A stretch of 64,000 nucleotides of DNA. It comes from Nostoc parmelioides FACHB-3921 (GTDB lineage Bacteria > Cyanobacteriota > Cyanobacteriia > Cyanobacteriales > Nostocaceae). The stretch is taken from assembly GCF_014696625.1 (NCBI RefSeq), contig NZ_JACJQL010000001.1:372001-436000 (forward strand), given 5' to 3'. The position numbers and the translations under genes were made by a program. Position 1 is the first letter of the stretch. The number at the start of each line of letters is the position of its first letter. The notes below the pieces were generated by a model. That model saw only the letters and a list, made by a program, of their open reading frames with translations, was not told where the DNA came from and did not search any database. Below are positions 1-7,802 of the stretch, piece after piece.

Positions 1-376
1 ACAAGCCTACGCACGCATGGATTCCGAAGGACAACGCCGTATGACAACACTACACAACGGCTCTCGTGAAGCATTAGAAATCAGCCCCAACTTATGGACA
101 GGAATCGGCTTAGTGCGTGGTGGTGCGGGAACAGCCTTAGTAGGCGATCCTGATACCGTAGCGCAAAGAATGTTGGAATATCAAGAAATAGGTATCGACA
201 CCTTCATCTTCTCCGGTTATCCCCACTTAGAAGAAGCCTATCGAGTAGCAGAATTACTCTTTCCTCGCCTACCTCTACAGAATCAACCAACAATACAACC
301 GCAACTACTAAGTCCCTTTGGTGAAGTTGTAGCCAACCAAGAATTCCCCACACCGCAAATAGCCACCGTAGATTAA
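1..376 (+). CDS. ssuD: FMNH2-dependent alkanesulfonate monooxygenase, 3' part
   Basis: The gene enters from the left edge already in frame (codons from base 2) and stops at 374-376, so only about the last 124 residues are present. The segment [19 protein letters not shown] followed by [18 protein letters not shown] is the characteristic C-terminal part of SsuD, a TIM-barrel flavin monooxygenase that releases sulfite from alkanesulfonates in the cytoplasm using FMNH2 from a partner reductase. The tail after the last helix (rich in Q, P and T) is longer than in E. coli SsuD. The sulfur genes that follow fit this role. The N-terminal half and the start lie outside the window. Confidence 0.9.
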   Translation, partial: QAYARMDSEGQRRMTTLHNGSREALEISPNLWTGIGLVRGGAGTALVGDPDTVAQRMLEYQEIGIDTFIFSGYPHLEEAYRVAELLFPRLPLQNQPTIQPQLLSPFGEVVANQEFPTPQIATVD

Positions 377-891
377 AAAACTCCGCGTACCTACCTCTGC
401 GTTTAAAAAACCTCAAAGGACTAACTCAACATAACAGTTAATTGAAATTGTCATTTACACCTTTTTTATTAGCAGATGGAAATTCCCAGCCATCTGCTTT
501 TTCTGATGCACATATAGCGATCGCCATAAGAGGATGTTTGAAAAGTATCATTGCTAACACCAAAATCTTAAAAACCTAACCCCCCTAGCCCCCCTTCCCT
601 ACGTTCGCACAGCGTGTCGTTCGCGTTAGGGTTGCGTAGCAAAGACAGGAAATGGGGGTTTCAAAGCCTCTCTCCGTTTCGGGGAGAGGTTTGGAGAGGG
701 GTTTCTAGTATACTTTTCAACTTTTCAAACACCCTCTAAGTCAGGAGTGAAAAATATGGGAATTTGATGTTTTGATTGAGAACTGCGGGGAAATATATCT
801 AATAATTTAAAATCTTTAAATATCCAAGTTATAGGTAAAGGTAATACATAAGGTGATAGCTGGCAGTGTTGAAGACTTCCAGGAATTAAAT
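377..891. other. Intergenic region with dispersed cyanobacterial repeat
   Basis: About 515 bases without a gene. Roughly 570-730 holds a dispersed repeat: a C-rich run (CCCCCCTAGCCCCCCTTCCC), a GC-rich segment at 600-645 resembling other Nostoc intergenic repeats, and an inverted repeat at 667-689 (CCTCTCTCC, loop, GGGGAGAGG). AAAAGTAT near 540 and ACTTTTCAAACAC near 720 flank it as near-complementary ends. I see no open frame or RNA gene here. It may act as a transcription end for ssuD, but no clear T-run follows the hairpin. Confidence 0.5.
667..689. repeat. GC-rich inverted repeat inside dispersed repeat
   Basis: The nine-base arm CCTCTCTCC and the arm GGGGAGAGG enclose five bases (GTTTC), with one mismatch. 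It sits in the middle of a repeat-like intergenic region after ssuD and could form a stem-loop in RNA. Similar cassettes are common in Nostoc intergenic DNA. Confidence 0.5.
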
Positions 892-1479
892 TTAAATTTC
901 ATAGTGCCATATTTCCTCTTCTCTTAGCACTATTTTCTGTAGACGCAATCGTTGAATAAAACCCTGTTCTTCTAGTTTTTGAAGAATACGAGTGACAGTA
1001 ACACGAGTTGTGCCAATAGTGTCAGCAATGTCCTGGTGTGTGAGACGCAAATCAATGAGTTTTCCTTGTTGAACTTCTTTACCGAATCTTTTAGCCAACC
1101 ATTCTAACAGTTTAATTAACATAATTTCTACAGTTTTATGACTGCGAATTACCATTAATTCTTCCGCCTGCTGTACATACATTTGTAAAACTTGTGTCAA
1201 TTGAGATGAATCTTGAGTTTGCCAGGGACTTAATTCTACTTTACCGAGGCATTCAATTTGATAAGGTTCAGTTTTAGATAAAACTCTGCCAAGAATATCA
1301 CCTACTCCCCAAATGCCTAATGTCACAATCGTACCATCTTCATGGAAGGTCACAATTCTTACGAAACCTTGCTCAATTTTCCACAGATTCTTATCATCTT
1401 TCGGTAGGATATCACGGGATGAAAATATTTTTTTGGCAACAAAATTAGGGCGGATTACAGAAGATGATAAAGGTAGCAT
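892..1479 (-). CDS. Crp/Fnr-family transcriptional regulator, CysR-like
   Basis: 195 residues. The N-terminal two thirds form a cyclic-nucleotide-binding-like beta barrel (WKIEQGFVRIVTFHEDG). The C-terminus is a Crp-type helix-turn-helix, with LTHQDIADTIGTTRVTVTR as the helix pair and EEQGFIQRL as the wing. The same architecture is found in NtcA and in CysR, the Crp-family regulator of sulfate uptake in Synechococcus. Sitting between ssuD and cysE, a sulfur role is the best inference, not proven. The ATG at 1479 has no clear Shine-Dalgarno. A TAC-N20-GTA dyad (1490-1515) starts about ten bases upstream, which suggests autoregulation. The protein is shorter than NtcA (about 223 residues) and has a divergent barrel, so the effector is unknown. 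Confidence 0.75.
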   Translation of the reverse strand: MLPLSSSVIRPNFVAKKIFSSRDILPKDDKNLWKIEQGFVRIVTFHEDGTIVTLGIWGVGDILGRVLSKTEPYQIECLGKVELSPWQTQDSSQLTQVLQMYVQQAEELMVIRSHKTVEIMLIKLLEWLAKRFGKEVQQGKLIDLRLTHQDIADTIGTTRVTVTRILQKLEEQGFIQRLRLQKIVLREEEIWHYEI

Positions 1480-1486
1480 TTTTGTT

Positions 1487-1518
1487 AAATACTAAAGTCG
1501 AGGAGGATAATCGTAGTT
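1487..1518. promoter_or_regulatory. TAC-N20-GTA operator candidate upstream of the Crp-family gene
   Basis: AAATAC at 1487-1492 and GTAGTTT at 1513-1519 are separated by exactly 20 bases. The inner right half ends AATC. The site touches the start region of the Crp-like gene read leftward. It is one of eleven such dyads in the window. Confidence 0.5.
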
Positions 1519-1710
1519 TAATTAAATATATACCAAATTGGGTGCAAATAACGATGGGTGTGTTAATTGAAAATATTTCTAAGCATTAAGATTGCGGTCT
1601 GAAGAAACCGTAAATGCACATTTGAGTTGATAAAATTTTGCTCAACTCCATCTAGAAAAGAGTATATGGGGTGTAGAAACCGAATTGTATTCAACCTGAT
1701 TTCTGAATGT

Positions 1711-2430
1711 TTAAATTCCTGCCCCATCCAAAAAATCTTCAATCATTAAGTTACTCTCATTTTTATTTTCTTGGAGATGTTGATGATTCGCTTCATTGCT
1801 GGATCGATGAACATTTATCTCTAACTGTTCTACTTGCTGTTCTAAATCTTTAACACGCTCAAACAGGACACGAATCACCTCTGCTTCCACATCTCTGATT
1901 TTTCCATGTTCCAAAATATCCGTATTATCTGCACGAATCACACGCCCTGGTATACCGACAACTGTGGTGTTGCTAGGAACATCACGTAGAACAACTGAAC
2001 CTGCGCCAATGCGAACGTTATTGCCTATTTGAATATTACCTAATACTTTTGCACCTGCTCCTACAACTACATTTTCGCCCAAGGTGGGATGGCGTTTACC
2101 ACTTTCTTTTCCTGTCCCACCAAGGGTGACACCCTGATAAATTAGTGCATAATCTCCAACAATAGCTGTTTCCCCAATAACTACACCCATCCCGTGATCG
2201 ATAAATACGCCTTTACCAATCTTTGCGCCTGGGTGAATTTCAATACCTGTGAAAAACCGACTGATAGTAGAAATCAATCGTGGGATAAAGGGTATGCCAA
2301 TTTTGTATAACCGGTGAGTCAGGCGATGCAACATCAAGGCTTGAACCCCTGGATAACAGAATAAAATCTCTAGCCAATTGCGGGCTGCGGGATCGCGTTC
2401 GGAAATTGTGCGTAAGTCAGTTAGAAGCAT
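1711..2430 (-). CDS. cysE: Serine O-acetyltransferase
   Basis: 239 residues. It transfers acetyl from acetyl-CoA to serine, giving O-acetylserine, the first step of cysteine synthesis in the cytoplasm. The N-terminal helical SATase part (ERDPAARNWLEILFCYPG) is followed by left-handed beta-helix hexapeptide repeats, about residues 65-165, with the family signature HPGAKIGKGVFIDHGMGVVI and the acyl-CoA loop GGTGKESGKRHP. The last 60 or so residues are a predicted coiled coil plus a polar tail, longer than in short cyanobacterial CysE. AAGG lies about eight bases before the ATG at 2430. It is divergent from the Rrf2-cysK pair, which performs and probably senses the next step. Confidence 0.92.
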   Translation of the reverse strand: MLLTDLRTISERDPAARNWLEILFCYPGVQALMLHRLTHRLYKIGIPFIPRLISTISRFFTGIEIHPGAKIGKGVFIDHGMGVVIGETAIVGDYALIYQGVTLGGTGKESGKRHPTLGENVVVGAGAKVLGNIQIGNNVRIGAGSVVLRDVPSNTTVVGIPGRVIRADNTDILEHGKIRDVEAEVIRVLFERVKDLEQQVEQLEINVHRSSNEANHQHLQENKNESNLMIEDFLDGAGI

Positions 2431-2533
2431 ATTTTGGCCTTGGTAAGGAAAATAGAGGTTAAAGTTTAAAGTAATATTTAAAACTCAGTGTAATAACTGC
2501 TGATTGATCAGACAAAAGTTTTCTAGCCTGATT

Positions 2534-2553
2534 AAGCCTTGAATAATAGGCTT
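2534..2553. repeat. Inverted repeat in the cysE/Rrf2 divergent promoter
   Basis: AAGCCT and AGGCTT, perfect six-base arms with an eight-base spacer, lie midway between the divergent cysE and Rrf2 genes. It may be a regulator site. Function not known. Confidence 0.35.
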
Positions 2554-2655
2554 ATTAGTAAAAAGCGGTAAGTAGATAGATTTATAGTAATTTAAACAGA
2601 ATACACATAACTGTATCTCCATGAACATTGTTTTTAAAAGCTTTCTCGTTTAAAG

Positions 2656-2681
2656 TACAATAAGTCTATCAATTAATAGTG
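2656..2681. promoter_or_regulatory. Degenerate TAC-N20-GTG dyad before the Rrf2 gene
   Basis: AAAGTAC ends at 2658 and is followed after 20 bases by GTG (2679-2681) instead of GTA, directly before the start codon at 2684. One mismatch to the core motif seen elsewhere, so only a weak candidate. Confidence 0.25.
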
Positions 2682-2683
2682 GT

Positions 2684-3154
2684 ATGATGACAGAGAGCTT
2701 AAAAAAACAAAACTATACCCTCTTGGATCTGTCGGCCAAAGTGGAATATGCACTACTAGCACTTTTAGAATTAGCTAACCATTATGCCGATAAAACACCC
2801 ACAACCATGAGTGACATCTCTGCTAAACATCCCATACCAGAGCGTTATCTAGAGCAAATTCTTTCCAATTTGCGACGAGCGGGTGTATTGCAGAGTCAAC
2901 GAGGCTCTAAAGGTGGCTTTATTTTGGCGCGTGAACCTCGGCAAATAACGTTGTTGGAGGTGGTAATTATGTTGGATGGAGAACAGAAAGAAAAAGAATC
3001 GAATTGTGAAGAAAATTTGGAAAAAGGCTTGGTGATGGAGATTTGGCAGCAAGCAGATGTATCTGCACAATCTATTTTGAGCCAATATACCATCCAAGAC
3101 TTGTGTGAAGAGCGCGAAGCACGTTTACAGAAAAGTCAGATGTATTACATTTAG
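2684..3154 (+). CDS. Rrf2-family regulator, CymR-like
   Basis: 156 residues. The winged helix typical of Rrf2 proteins is clear: KVEYALLALLELANHYAD, then the recognition region IPERYLEQILSNLRRAGVL and the wing SQRGSKGGFILAR. The three closely spaced cysteines that hold the Fe-S cluster in IscR/NsrR are absent; only Cys near residues 107 and 139 are seen, so this is likely a non-Fe-S member. CymR of Bacillus represses cysteine genes by binding CysK when O-acetylserine is low. Here the gene is 18 bases upstream of cysK on the same strand, which supports a similar cysteine-sensing role (inference). Two in-frame ATGs (2684 and 2687) compete; neither has a clear ribosome site. Confidence 0.85.
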   Translation: MMTESLKKQNYTLLDLSAKVEYALLALLELANHYADKTPTTMSDISAKHPIPERYLEQILSNLRRAGVLQSQRGSKGGFILAREPRQITLLEVVIMLDGEQKEKESNCEENLEKGLVMEIWQQADVSAQSILSQYTIQDLCEEREARLQKSQMYYI

Positions 3155-3172
3155 CATAATAAAAATATTGTT

Positions 3173-4135
3173 ATGAAAATTGCCCGAAATATTACAGAGC
3201 TAGTTGGACACACACCACTGGTGCAGTTAAATAGTATTCCCCAAGCAGAGGAAGCTGTAGCAGATATTTTAGTGAAGTTAGAAAGCATGAACCCTTCTGC
3301 ATCTGTGAAAGATAGAATTGGCGTGAGCATGGTAGAAAATGCCGAGCAAGAGGGTTTAATTCATCCAGGTAAGACGATATTAGTAGAACCAACTTCTGGG
3401 AATACGGGTATAGCTTTGGCAATGGTGGCTGCTGCTAAGGGCTATCATTTAATTCTGACTATGCCGGAGACGATGAGTACAGAAAGACGGGCGATGTTGA
3501 GAGCTTATGGCGCACAGTTGGAATTAACCCCAGGTTTAGAAGGAATGCGGGGAGCGATCGCCAAAGCCGAGCAAATTGTGGCAGAATTACCCAATGCCTA
3601 TATGTTGCAACAGTTCCGTAACCCAGCTAATCCCAAAGTACATCGTGAAACTACGGCTGAAGAAATTTGGCAAGATACGGATGGACAAGTAGATATTGTA
3701 GTAGCGGGAGTTGGTACAGGGGGAACATTGACTGGTATAGCTGAGGTAATTAAACAACGTAAACCCAGTTTTCAAGCTATTGCTGTCGAACCAAGTAATA
3801 GTCAGGTGCTTTCAGGTGGGAAATCAGGAGCGCATAAAATTCAAGGGATTGGTGCAGGATTTATCCCGGCCATTTGCCGTCTAGAATTGATTGATGAGGT
3901 GATTGCTGTATCCGATGAAGATGCGATCGCCTATAGTCGAAGATTAGCTAGAGAAGAAGGTTTACTATCAGGGATTTCTTCAGGTGCGGCTTTGTATGCA
4001 GCGATTCAGGTGGCAAAGCGTCCAGAAAATAACGGTAAGTTAATTGTTATGGTTCAACCTAGTTTTGGGGAACGCTACTTGAGTACCACATTGTTTAAAG
4101 ATTTATCAGAATTGGAAATATCTACATCCAATTAG
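3173..4135 (+). CDS. cysK: Cysteine synthase A (O-acetylserine sulfhydrylase)
   Basis: 320 residues, full length for the family. A PLP enzyme joining sulfide to O-acetylserine to give cysteine in the cytoplasm. The PLP lysine is K46 in [11 protein letters not shown], the substrate loop is TSGNTG at residues 74-79, the phosphate-cradling loop is [10 protein letters not shown], and the C-terminal [14 protein letters not shown] segment is standard for CysK. It lies 18 bases after the Rrf2 gene, so the two are probably one transcript, while cysE on the other side is divergent. The set cysE, CymR-like and cysK is a compact cysteine module inside the sulfonate island. Confidence 0.95.
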   Translation: MKIARNITELVGHTPLVQLNSIPQAEEAVADILVKLESMNPSASVKDRIGVSMVENAEQEGLIHPGKTILVEPTSGNTGIALAMVAAAKGYHLILTMPETMSTERRAMLRAYGAQLELTPGLEGMRGAIAKAEQIVAELPNAYMLQQFRNPANPKVHRETTAEEIWQDTDGQVDIVVAGVGTGGTLTGIAEVIKQRKPSFQAIAVEPSNSQVLSGGKSGAHKIQGIGAGFIPAICRLELIDEVIAVSDEDAIAYSRRLAREEGLLSGISSGAALYAAIQVAKRPENNGKLIVMVQPSFGERYLSTTLFKDLSELEISTSN

Positions 4136-4187
4136 TGAGCATCCAAAGACTAGAGGTAGAGCTAATTGAAGACTCGCCCCTAGTTTC

Positions 4188-4613
4188 TTACTCCAAGATA
4201 TAAGAATTTAGATAATCTAGAGGAACTGTAAACACATAATATAGTACGCCCCCACCAAGGATAAGCACAGCTATACTCGCTAGAAGTATCCAACGGTCTG
4301 GCGGTTGATAGGTATCCTCGTCAATGTCTCGACGCACAGCGAAATAATGCTGAGTTGAAAGTAACACTGTTAACACACCAACCAATGCAAAAGCTAAACC
4401 TAGCTTCCAACCGCTACCAGGAGGTTGTGGTGCTAATGGTGGTCGAATAATCCGCAATCGCACAATCAAAACACCAAAACCCATGAGTGCGATCCCACTC
4501 CGCATCCACGCTAAATAAGTGCGCTCATTAGCTAAGTGATCCCGGATTCTATCTGACCTGTATTTCTTTTTTTCTATATTCTTGACTGCTAATTTTTCTG
4601 CTTCTATCTTCAT
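4188..4613 (-). CDS. DUF202 membrane protein (YidH family)
   Basis: 141 residues from the ATG at 4613. The conserved RDHLANERTYLAWMRSGIAL block followed by a membrane helix defines DUF202. Two more hydrophobic segments follow (LGLAFALVGVLTVLLST and WILLASIAVLILGGGVLYYV), giving three membrane spans, with charged stretches between them. The family's function is not known. A GTG at 4667 would add 18 residues, but its AAGG sits directly against the start with no spacing, so the ATG, which places the DUF202 block at a usual distance from the N-terminus, is preferred. It is convergent with cysK. Confidence 0.75.
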   Translation of the reverse strand: MKIEAEKLAVKNIEKKKYRSDRIRDHLANERTYLAWMRSGIALMGFGVLIVRLRIIRPPLAPQPPGSGWKLGLAFALVGVLTVLLSTQHYFAVRRDIDEDTYQPPDRWILLASIAVLILGGGVLYYVFTVPLDYLNSYILE

Positions 4614-4815
4614 GAGATTTACTTTGTCAACCAGTAATAAAAATTGGCAATGCTTATATATTTTCACCTTAACAAACTATATCAACAATATGTTTATCAA
4701 TTGCACAGATTAGTATAGTATTTTATTGTTTAATAATGAAAATTATTGATTAAATCTTCCTTGTCAATCAATTTGTTTTATTGAAATAGCAAAATTTATG
4801 CTCATATGATTAACA

Positions 4816-4846
4816 ATTCAAAATTCAAAATTCAAAATTCAAAATT
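4816..4846. repeat. Heptamer tandem repeat (TTCAAAA)n
   Basis: Four consecutive TTCAAAA units. The same unit is arrayed again near 49580-49613. These short tandemly repeated repetitive sequences are characteristic of heterocystous cyanobacteria. Confidence 0.85.
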
Positions 4847-4860
4847 AAAGACAGTTAGAA

Positions 4861-4879
4861 TTGGGGATTTAAACCCCAA
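4861..4879. repeat. Inverted repeat in dispersed cassette
   Basis: TTGGGG, a seven-base loop, then CCCCAA. It is followed by a second GTAGACGTAGGGGTCTTAAACC-like half (4895-4922), together resembling a dispersed Nostoc intergenic cassette. No function is assigned. Confidence 0.45.
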
Positions 4880-4932
4880 CTCAACTGATACTACGTGTAG
4901 ACGTAGGGGTCTTAAACCCTTGAATTTACGAT

Positions 4933-4957
4933 AAAAAAGTCAGAATTGCTCTGACTT
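4933..4957 (-). terminator. Rho-independent terminator for the 5012-5635 gene
   Basis: Read on the minus strand, the seven-base arms AGTCAGA and TCTGACT enclose GCAAT and are followed by TTTTTTAT. It lies about 55 bases after the stop codon of the secreted hypothetical protein. Confidence 0.75.
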
Positions 4958-5011
4958 TTAATGTTTATTGATGATTGGGATAAACTTAATTATCCATTCC
5001 ATGTTGCTCAC

Positions 5012-5635
5012 TCAATCGTTAATTTTTGCAGTAGTAATACCAGCATCTAACGCAGCTTGTAAATTTTCAGGAATCAACCAGTTAGCCTCACCAGATTGAA
5101 AAACTTTTGCGGGTGGAAGATTAAATTCAATTTCTTTAGTTTCGGGGTTAGTTGTAGCAACTAACCGAGTTCCATGCACAAACTTAAAAGCTTTAGGAGG
5201 TATGGCTGCTTGTTCTTCTGTAGCAGCTTGTCCGGGAATATAAACGCCTTGACAATCCCATTCGTCATCGGTTTCAGCACCGCTAGGAAGCAGATACAAT
5301 TCATTATCGTAAGTTGATGTAGATTTTTTCGGTTTCTCACCGTAAATTAACAATGTCTCATTGGTTTCGTTGCGACAAATTCCCGCAGGATCTTCACTAT
5401 TCTCCACAATGTACTTTTGGTATTGCAAATTAGAAATTTTTTGTTCAATTTCTGGGGTACTGCCTTGGCTTTGTTTCTCCAGTAAAGCAGATTCCAATGA
5501 TTTAGTAATTTCTACATAATCTGGATCATTAGCTAATTCCTTTCCCGCCCAAGATGGTTGAGCAATCATCAAATTTACCAGTAGCAATAAGCAAACTAGC
5601 GTAATTTTAACAAGGGTATTATTGAATAATTTCAT
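5012..5635 (-). CDS. Secreted hypothetical protein
   Basis: 207 residues with a clear N-terminal signal peptide: positive MKLFNNTLVK, a hydrophobic core (ITLVCLLLLVNLMIA), then QPSWAGKE, where cleavage after SWA is likely. The mature part is soluble and acidic, with two cysteine-containing stretches (AGICRNETNETLLIYG and DEWDCQGVYIPG) that could pair as a disulfide. I do not recognise a family. An own promoter is likely because the next gene upstream (5740-6492) is 104 bases away, and a good terminator follows. It probably works in the periplasm or thylakoid lumen. Confidence 0.7.
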   Translation of the reverse strand: MKLFNNTLVKITLVCLLLLVNLMIAQPSWAGKELANDPDYVEITKSLESALLEKQSQGSTPEIEQKISNLQYQKYIVENSEDPAGICRNETNETLLIYGEKPKKSTSTYDNELYLLPSGAETDDEWDCQGVYIPGQAATEEQAAIPPKAFKFVHGTRLVATTNPETKEIEFNLPPAKVFQSGEANWLIPENLQAALDAGITTAKIND

Positions 5636-5739
5636 GGTTTCTCCTAAAAATTTGACCGGTTGAGATGCTAATTACCTGATTCAAGGTATTACTTGAACTT
5701 TTTTATCTCTCTTGTTATGCAATTTCTAAATAGAAAATT

Positions 5740-6492
5740 TCATTTTTGTTTAACTCCAGATATCAATCCATTATCAGGTGATCCCAAAGAAAATTCGTAA
5801 GTTATTCGCCTAATATTTTTGCCGAGAATTAATAGGTAAGAACCAATACTTACACAGACTATAGCAACTAAAGCCGGAGTTTCTAAGGTGCGGCTTTGTA
5901 TTAGTATGGAAACACCCAACCCCATTAATATAAAGGGAACTAAAGAATTACCATAACGAGTAATTGCAGAAGCGATCGCCTGCACCTGAGTTAAGTGATA
6001 AGCTGTATAACACCACACACCTACCATCACAGAAAAAACTACCAAAATCACTAGTAACTTATCCCATGTATTGGTGGCAAACATTGGCATATAAATACTA
6101 ATATTGTCACTACCGTTAGCGATGGTAACTGCTGCTACGCCATAGGTTTGGGGTGAAAGGAAATTACTCCACCAAGTTTGGGAAGGTTCAGAAGTATTTA
6201 CCTCTTCTGTATCGCTGGTCTCTTGATTGAGTAGGCGATGAATACCGATGATGATGGGAACAATACCCAGTAAACCAATCCATGATTCCGGTAGGATGAA
6301 TTTGCCAAAGAAGCTAGGTAAACTGGCAACTACTAACGTACTAAAACCTACATACTGACCAATTACTATGTGACGAGAGCGAAAGCAATGACCTATCTGC
6401 GAGAAAAAGAGTGACAGGACAACGATATCATCGAGATTGGTAGCCACAAAAGCCCCAAGTCCTGTAGAAATAGTAGTCAGTAGTTCGCTCAT
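5740..6492 (-). CDS. CadD-family membrane transporter, copy 1
   Basis: 250 residues from the ATG at 6492, which has GAGGAG 13 bases upstream; a TTG eight codons earlier would engulf that ribosome site. Six hydrophobic segments. The family signatures are FVATNLDDIVVLSLFFSQI near the N-terminus, GQYVGF, and ANGSDNISIYMPMFA after a charged loop near residue 110. CadD-family proteins (LysE superfamily) are linked to cadmium resistance; the true substrate here is unknown. Two intact paralogs and one decayed copy lie within 4 kb. A LysR gene and a TAC-N20-GTA site lie upstream, and the setting is sulfur metabolism, so a thiol- or metal-related export role is plausible (inference). Confidence 0.85.
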   Translation of the reverse strand: MSELLTTISTGLGAFVATNLDDIVVLSLFFSQIGHCFRSRHIVIGQYVGFSTLVVASLPSFFGKFILPESWIGLLGIVPIIIGIHRLLNQETSDTEEVNTSEPSQTWWSNFLSPQTYGVAAVTIANGSDNISIYMPMFATNTWDKLLVILVVFSVMVGVWCYTAYHLTQVQAIASAITRYGNSLVPFILMGLGVSILIQSRTLETPALVAIVCVSIGSYLLILGKNIRRITYEFSLGSPDNGLISGVKQK

Positions 6493-6743
6493 AGGTGCGT
6501 CGTTTCTCCTCAATAGTAGTAACCGTCAAGCATCTGTATCGCTGAGAGGGTATTTGCAAGTGTGGACAATTCTGAATTGAGATTAAGTATCTAACTGGTA
6601 ATTTGCTTGACTGAAGAGCCTGTATCAAAGGCATAGTTTCACTCTATGACGACCGATCAATAAGAGCAAACAGTCTTTTTTGTTAAATCCATAGACTGAA
6701 TTTATTGATATGCAGATATGACTGCAAAATAATAATTAAAGCT

Positions 6744-6775
6744 AACTACAGTTATCCGCTATATTTACCGTATAA
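6744..6775. promoter_or_regulatory. TAC-N20-GTA operator candidate upstream of lysR
   Basis: AACTAC ends at 6749 and GTATAAT begins at 6770, with 20 bases between. The inner right half is TTTACC, as in the strongest sites. The GTATAAT arm overlaps a -10-like TATAAT, so a bound protein would affect RNA polymerase directly. Confidence 0.5.
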
Positions 6776-6794
6776 TACCTTCTGATGTACTTAA

Positions 6795-6831
6795 AATCAC
6801 TACCACACAATTTATAGAAGTAGTAGTGATT
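6795..6831. promoter_or_regulatory. Nine-base inverted repeat directly upstream of lysR
   Basis: AATCACTAC (6795-6803) and GTAGTGATT (6823-6831) are perfectly complementary, with a 19-base spacer. It is 36 bases before the GTG start of the LysR gene. It resembles the TAC-N20-GTA dyads but with spacing of 19, so it may be a variant operator or a leader hairpin. Confidence 0.4.
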
Positions 6832-6866
6832 GTTAATTTGGCGTTTTGAGTTCGGAGTAAAGCGAC

Positions 6867-7802
6867 GTGACGCTGGAACAGTTACGAATTTTTTTAGCCG
6901 TGGCGGAAATGTTGCACTTTACCCGTGCAGCTGAAGCACTTTATATCACTCAACCAGCTGTCAGTGCTGCTATCCAAAGTTTAGAGACAGAGTATGGTGT
7001 CAGATTATTTCATCGCATCGGTCGTCATATTGAAATCACGGATGCGGGTAAGTTATTACAAGGTGAGGCACAAAAAATTCTAGATCATGTACAGTTAACA
7101 GAACGTGGCTTGAAAGAATTAAACAATCTGCAACGGGGAGAGTTAAAAATAGGTGCAAGCCTGACTGTCGGGAACTATTGGCTACCCGAAAAAATTAGTC
7201 AATTTAAGCAGTTATATCCTGGGATTTTTATTAATTGTCAGTTGGGAAATGCGGAAGAAATATGTGAAGGTACGGCTGTAGGTATGTATGATCTAGGTTT
7301 AGTGACAGGAGAAATCAAACCATCGTTACAACAATCTTTAGCACAAGAAGAAATAGGAAGCGATCGCTTGCAAATTGTTGTGGGTAAATCTCACCCTTGG
7401 TTTGGCCATAAAGAAATTTCTTTAGACAAATTATTTAGTACTAGTTGGGTGATGCGTGAATCTGGTTCTGGCGCGCAGCAGATGTTTGAACAAGCTTTAG
7501 AGAGTTGGGGAATTGAACCTAACAATCTAGATGTTGTACTTAACCTCAACACCAGTGAAATGGTGAAAGCCGTTGTCGAAAGTGGCGTTGGTGCGGCTGC
7601 ACTTCCAGAATTAATGGTACAAAAAGAATTACAACTAGGGACTTTGCACGCTGTGCGAATTACCAAACCACAAAAACAATCTCAAAAAGAATTAGAAATT
7701 ATCCAACCAATTTGGAAACTCAAACATCGTCAACGCTTTCATACACGAGTGATGGTAGCTTTTGAGAATCTACTAGTACAAGACAATATACAGGTGGCTT
7801 AG
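6867..7802 (+). CDS. LysR-family transcriptional regulator, CysL-like
   Basis: 311 residues. The N-terminal helix-turn-helix is LEQLRIFLAVAEMLHFTRAA then LYITQPAVSAAIQSLE, the usual LysR reading head. It is followed by a linker helix and a periplasmic-binding-like effector domain (GELKIGASLTVGNYWLP onward; VESGVGAAALPELMV near the end). The start is GTG at 6867, with GGAG nine bases upstream. LysR proteins of this branch (CysL of Bacillus, CbbR-like) control sulfite reduction or carbon fixation; the sulfur neighbours favour a sulfur role, with the effector unknown. It is tail-to-tail with cadD copy 2, overlapping by four bases, and divergent from cadD copy 1. Confidence 0.85.
   Translation: MTLEQLRIFLAVAEMLHFTRAAEALYITQPAVSAAIQSLETEYGVRLFHRIGRHIEITDAGKLLQGEAQKILDHVQLTERGLKELNNLQRGELKIGASLTVGNYWLPEKISQFKQLYPGIFINCQLGNAEEICEGTAVGMYDLGLVTGEIKPSLQQSLAQEEIGSDRLQIVVGKSHPWFGHKEISLDKLFSTSWVMRESGSGAQQMFEQALESWGIEPNNLDVVLNLNTSEMVKAVVESGVGAAALPELMVQKELQLGTLHAVRITKPQKQSQKELEIIQPIWKLKHRQRFHTRVMVAFENLLVQDNIQVA

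Larger units (their letters stand above)
4614..5011. other. Intergenic region with heptamer repeat and two hairpins
   Basis: About 400 bases without a gene. It contains the heptamer array at 4816-4846, an inverted repeat TTGGGG/CCCCAA at 4861-4879 that belongs to a longer dispersed cassette running to about 4925, and a terminator hairpin at 4933-4957. The rest is AT-rich DNA with no further recognisable element. Confidence 0.6.
6493..6866. other. Divergent promoter region between cadD copy 1 and lysR
   Basis: 374 bases with no gene. It holds a TAC-N20-GTA dyad (6747-6772) and a longer perfect inverted repeat at 6795-6831. Both are placed where they could control the LysR gene and the transporter gene on the other strand. 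Confidence 0.55.

Noticed and set aside
6493..6634. Open frame of 68 codons running 6428-6634 on the minus strand
   Set aside because: It is out of frame with cadD copy 1, overlaps its start and has no recognisable domain.
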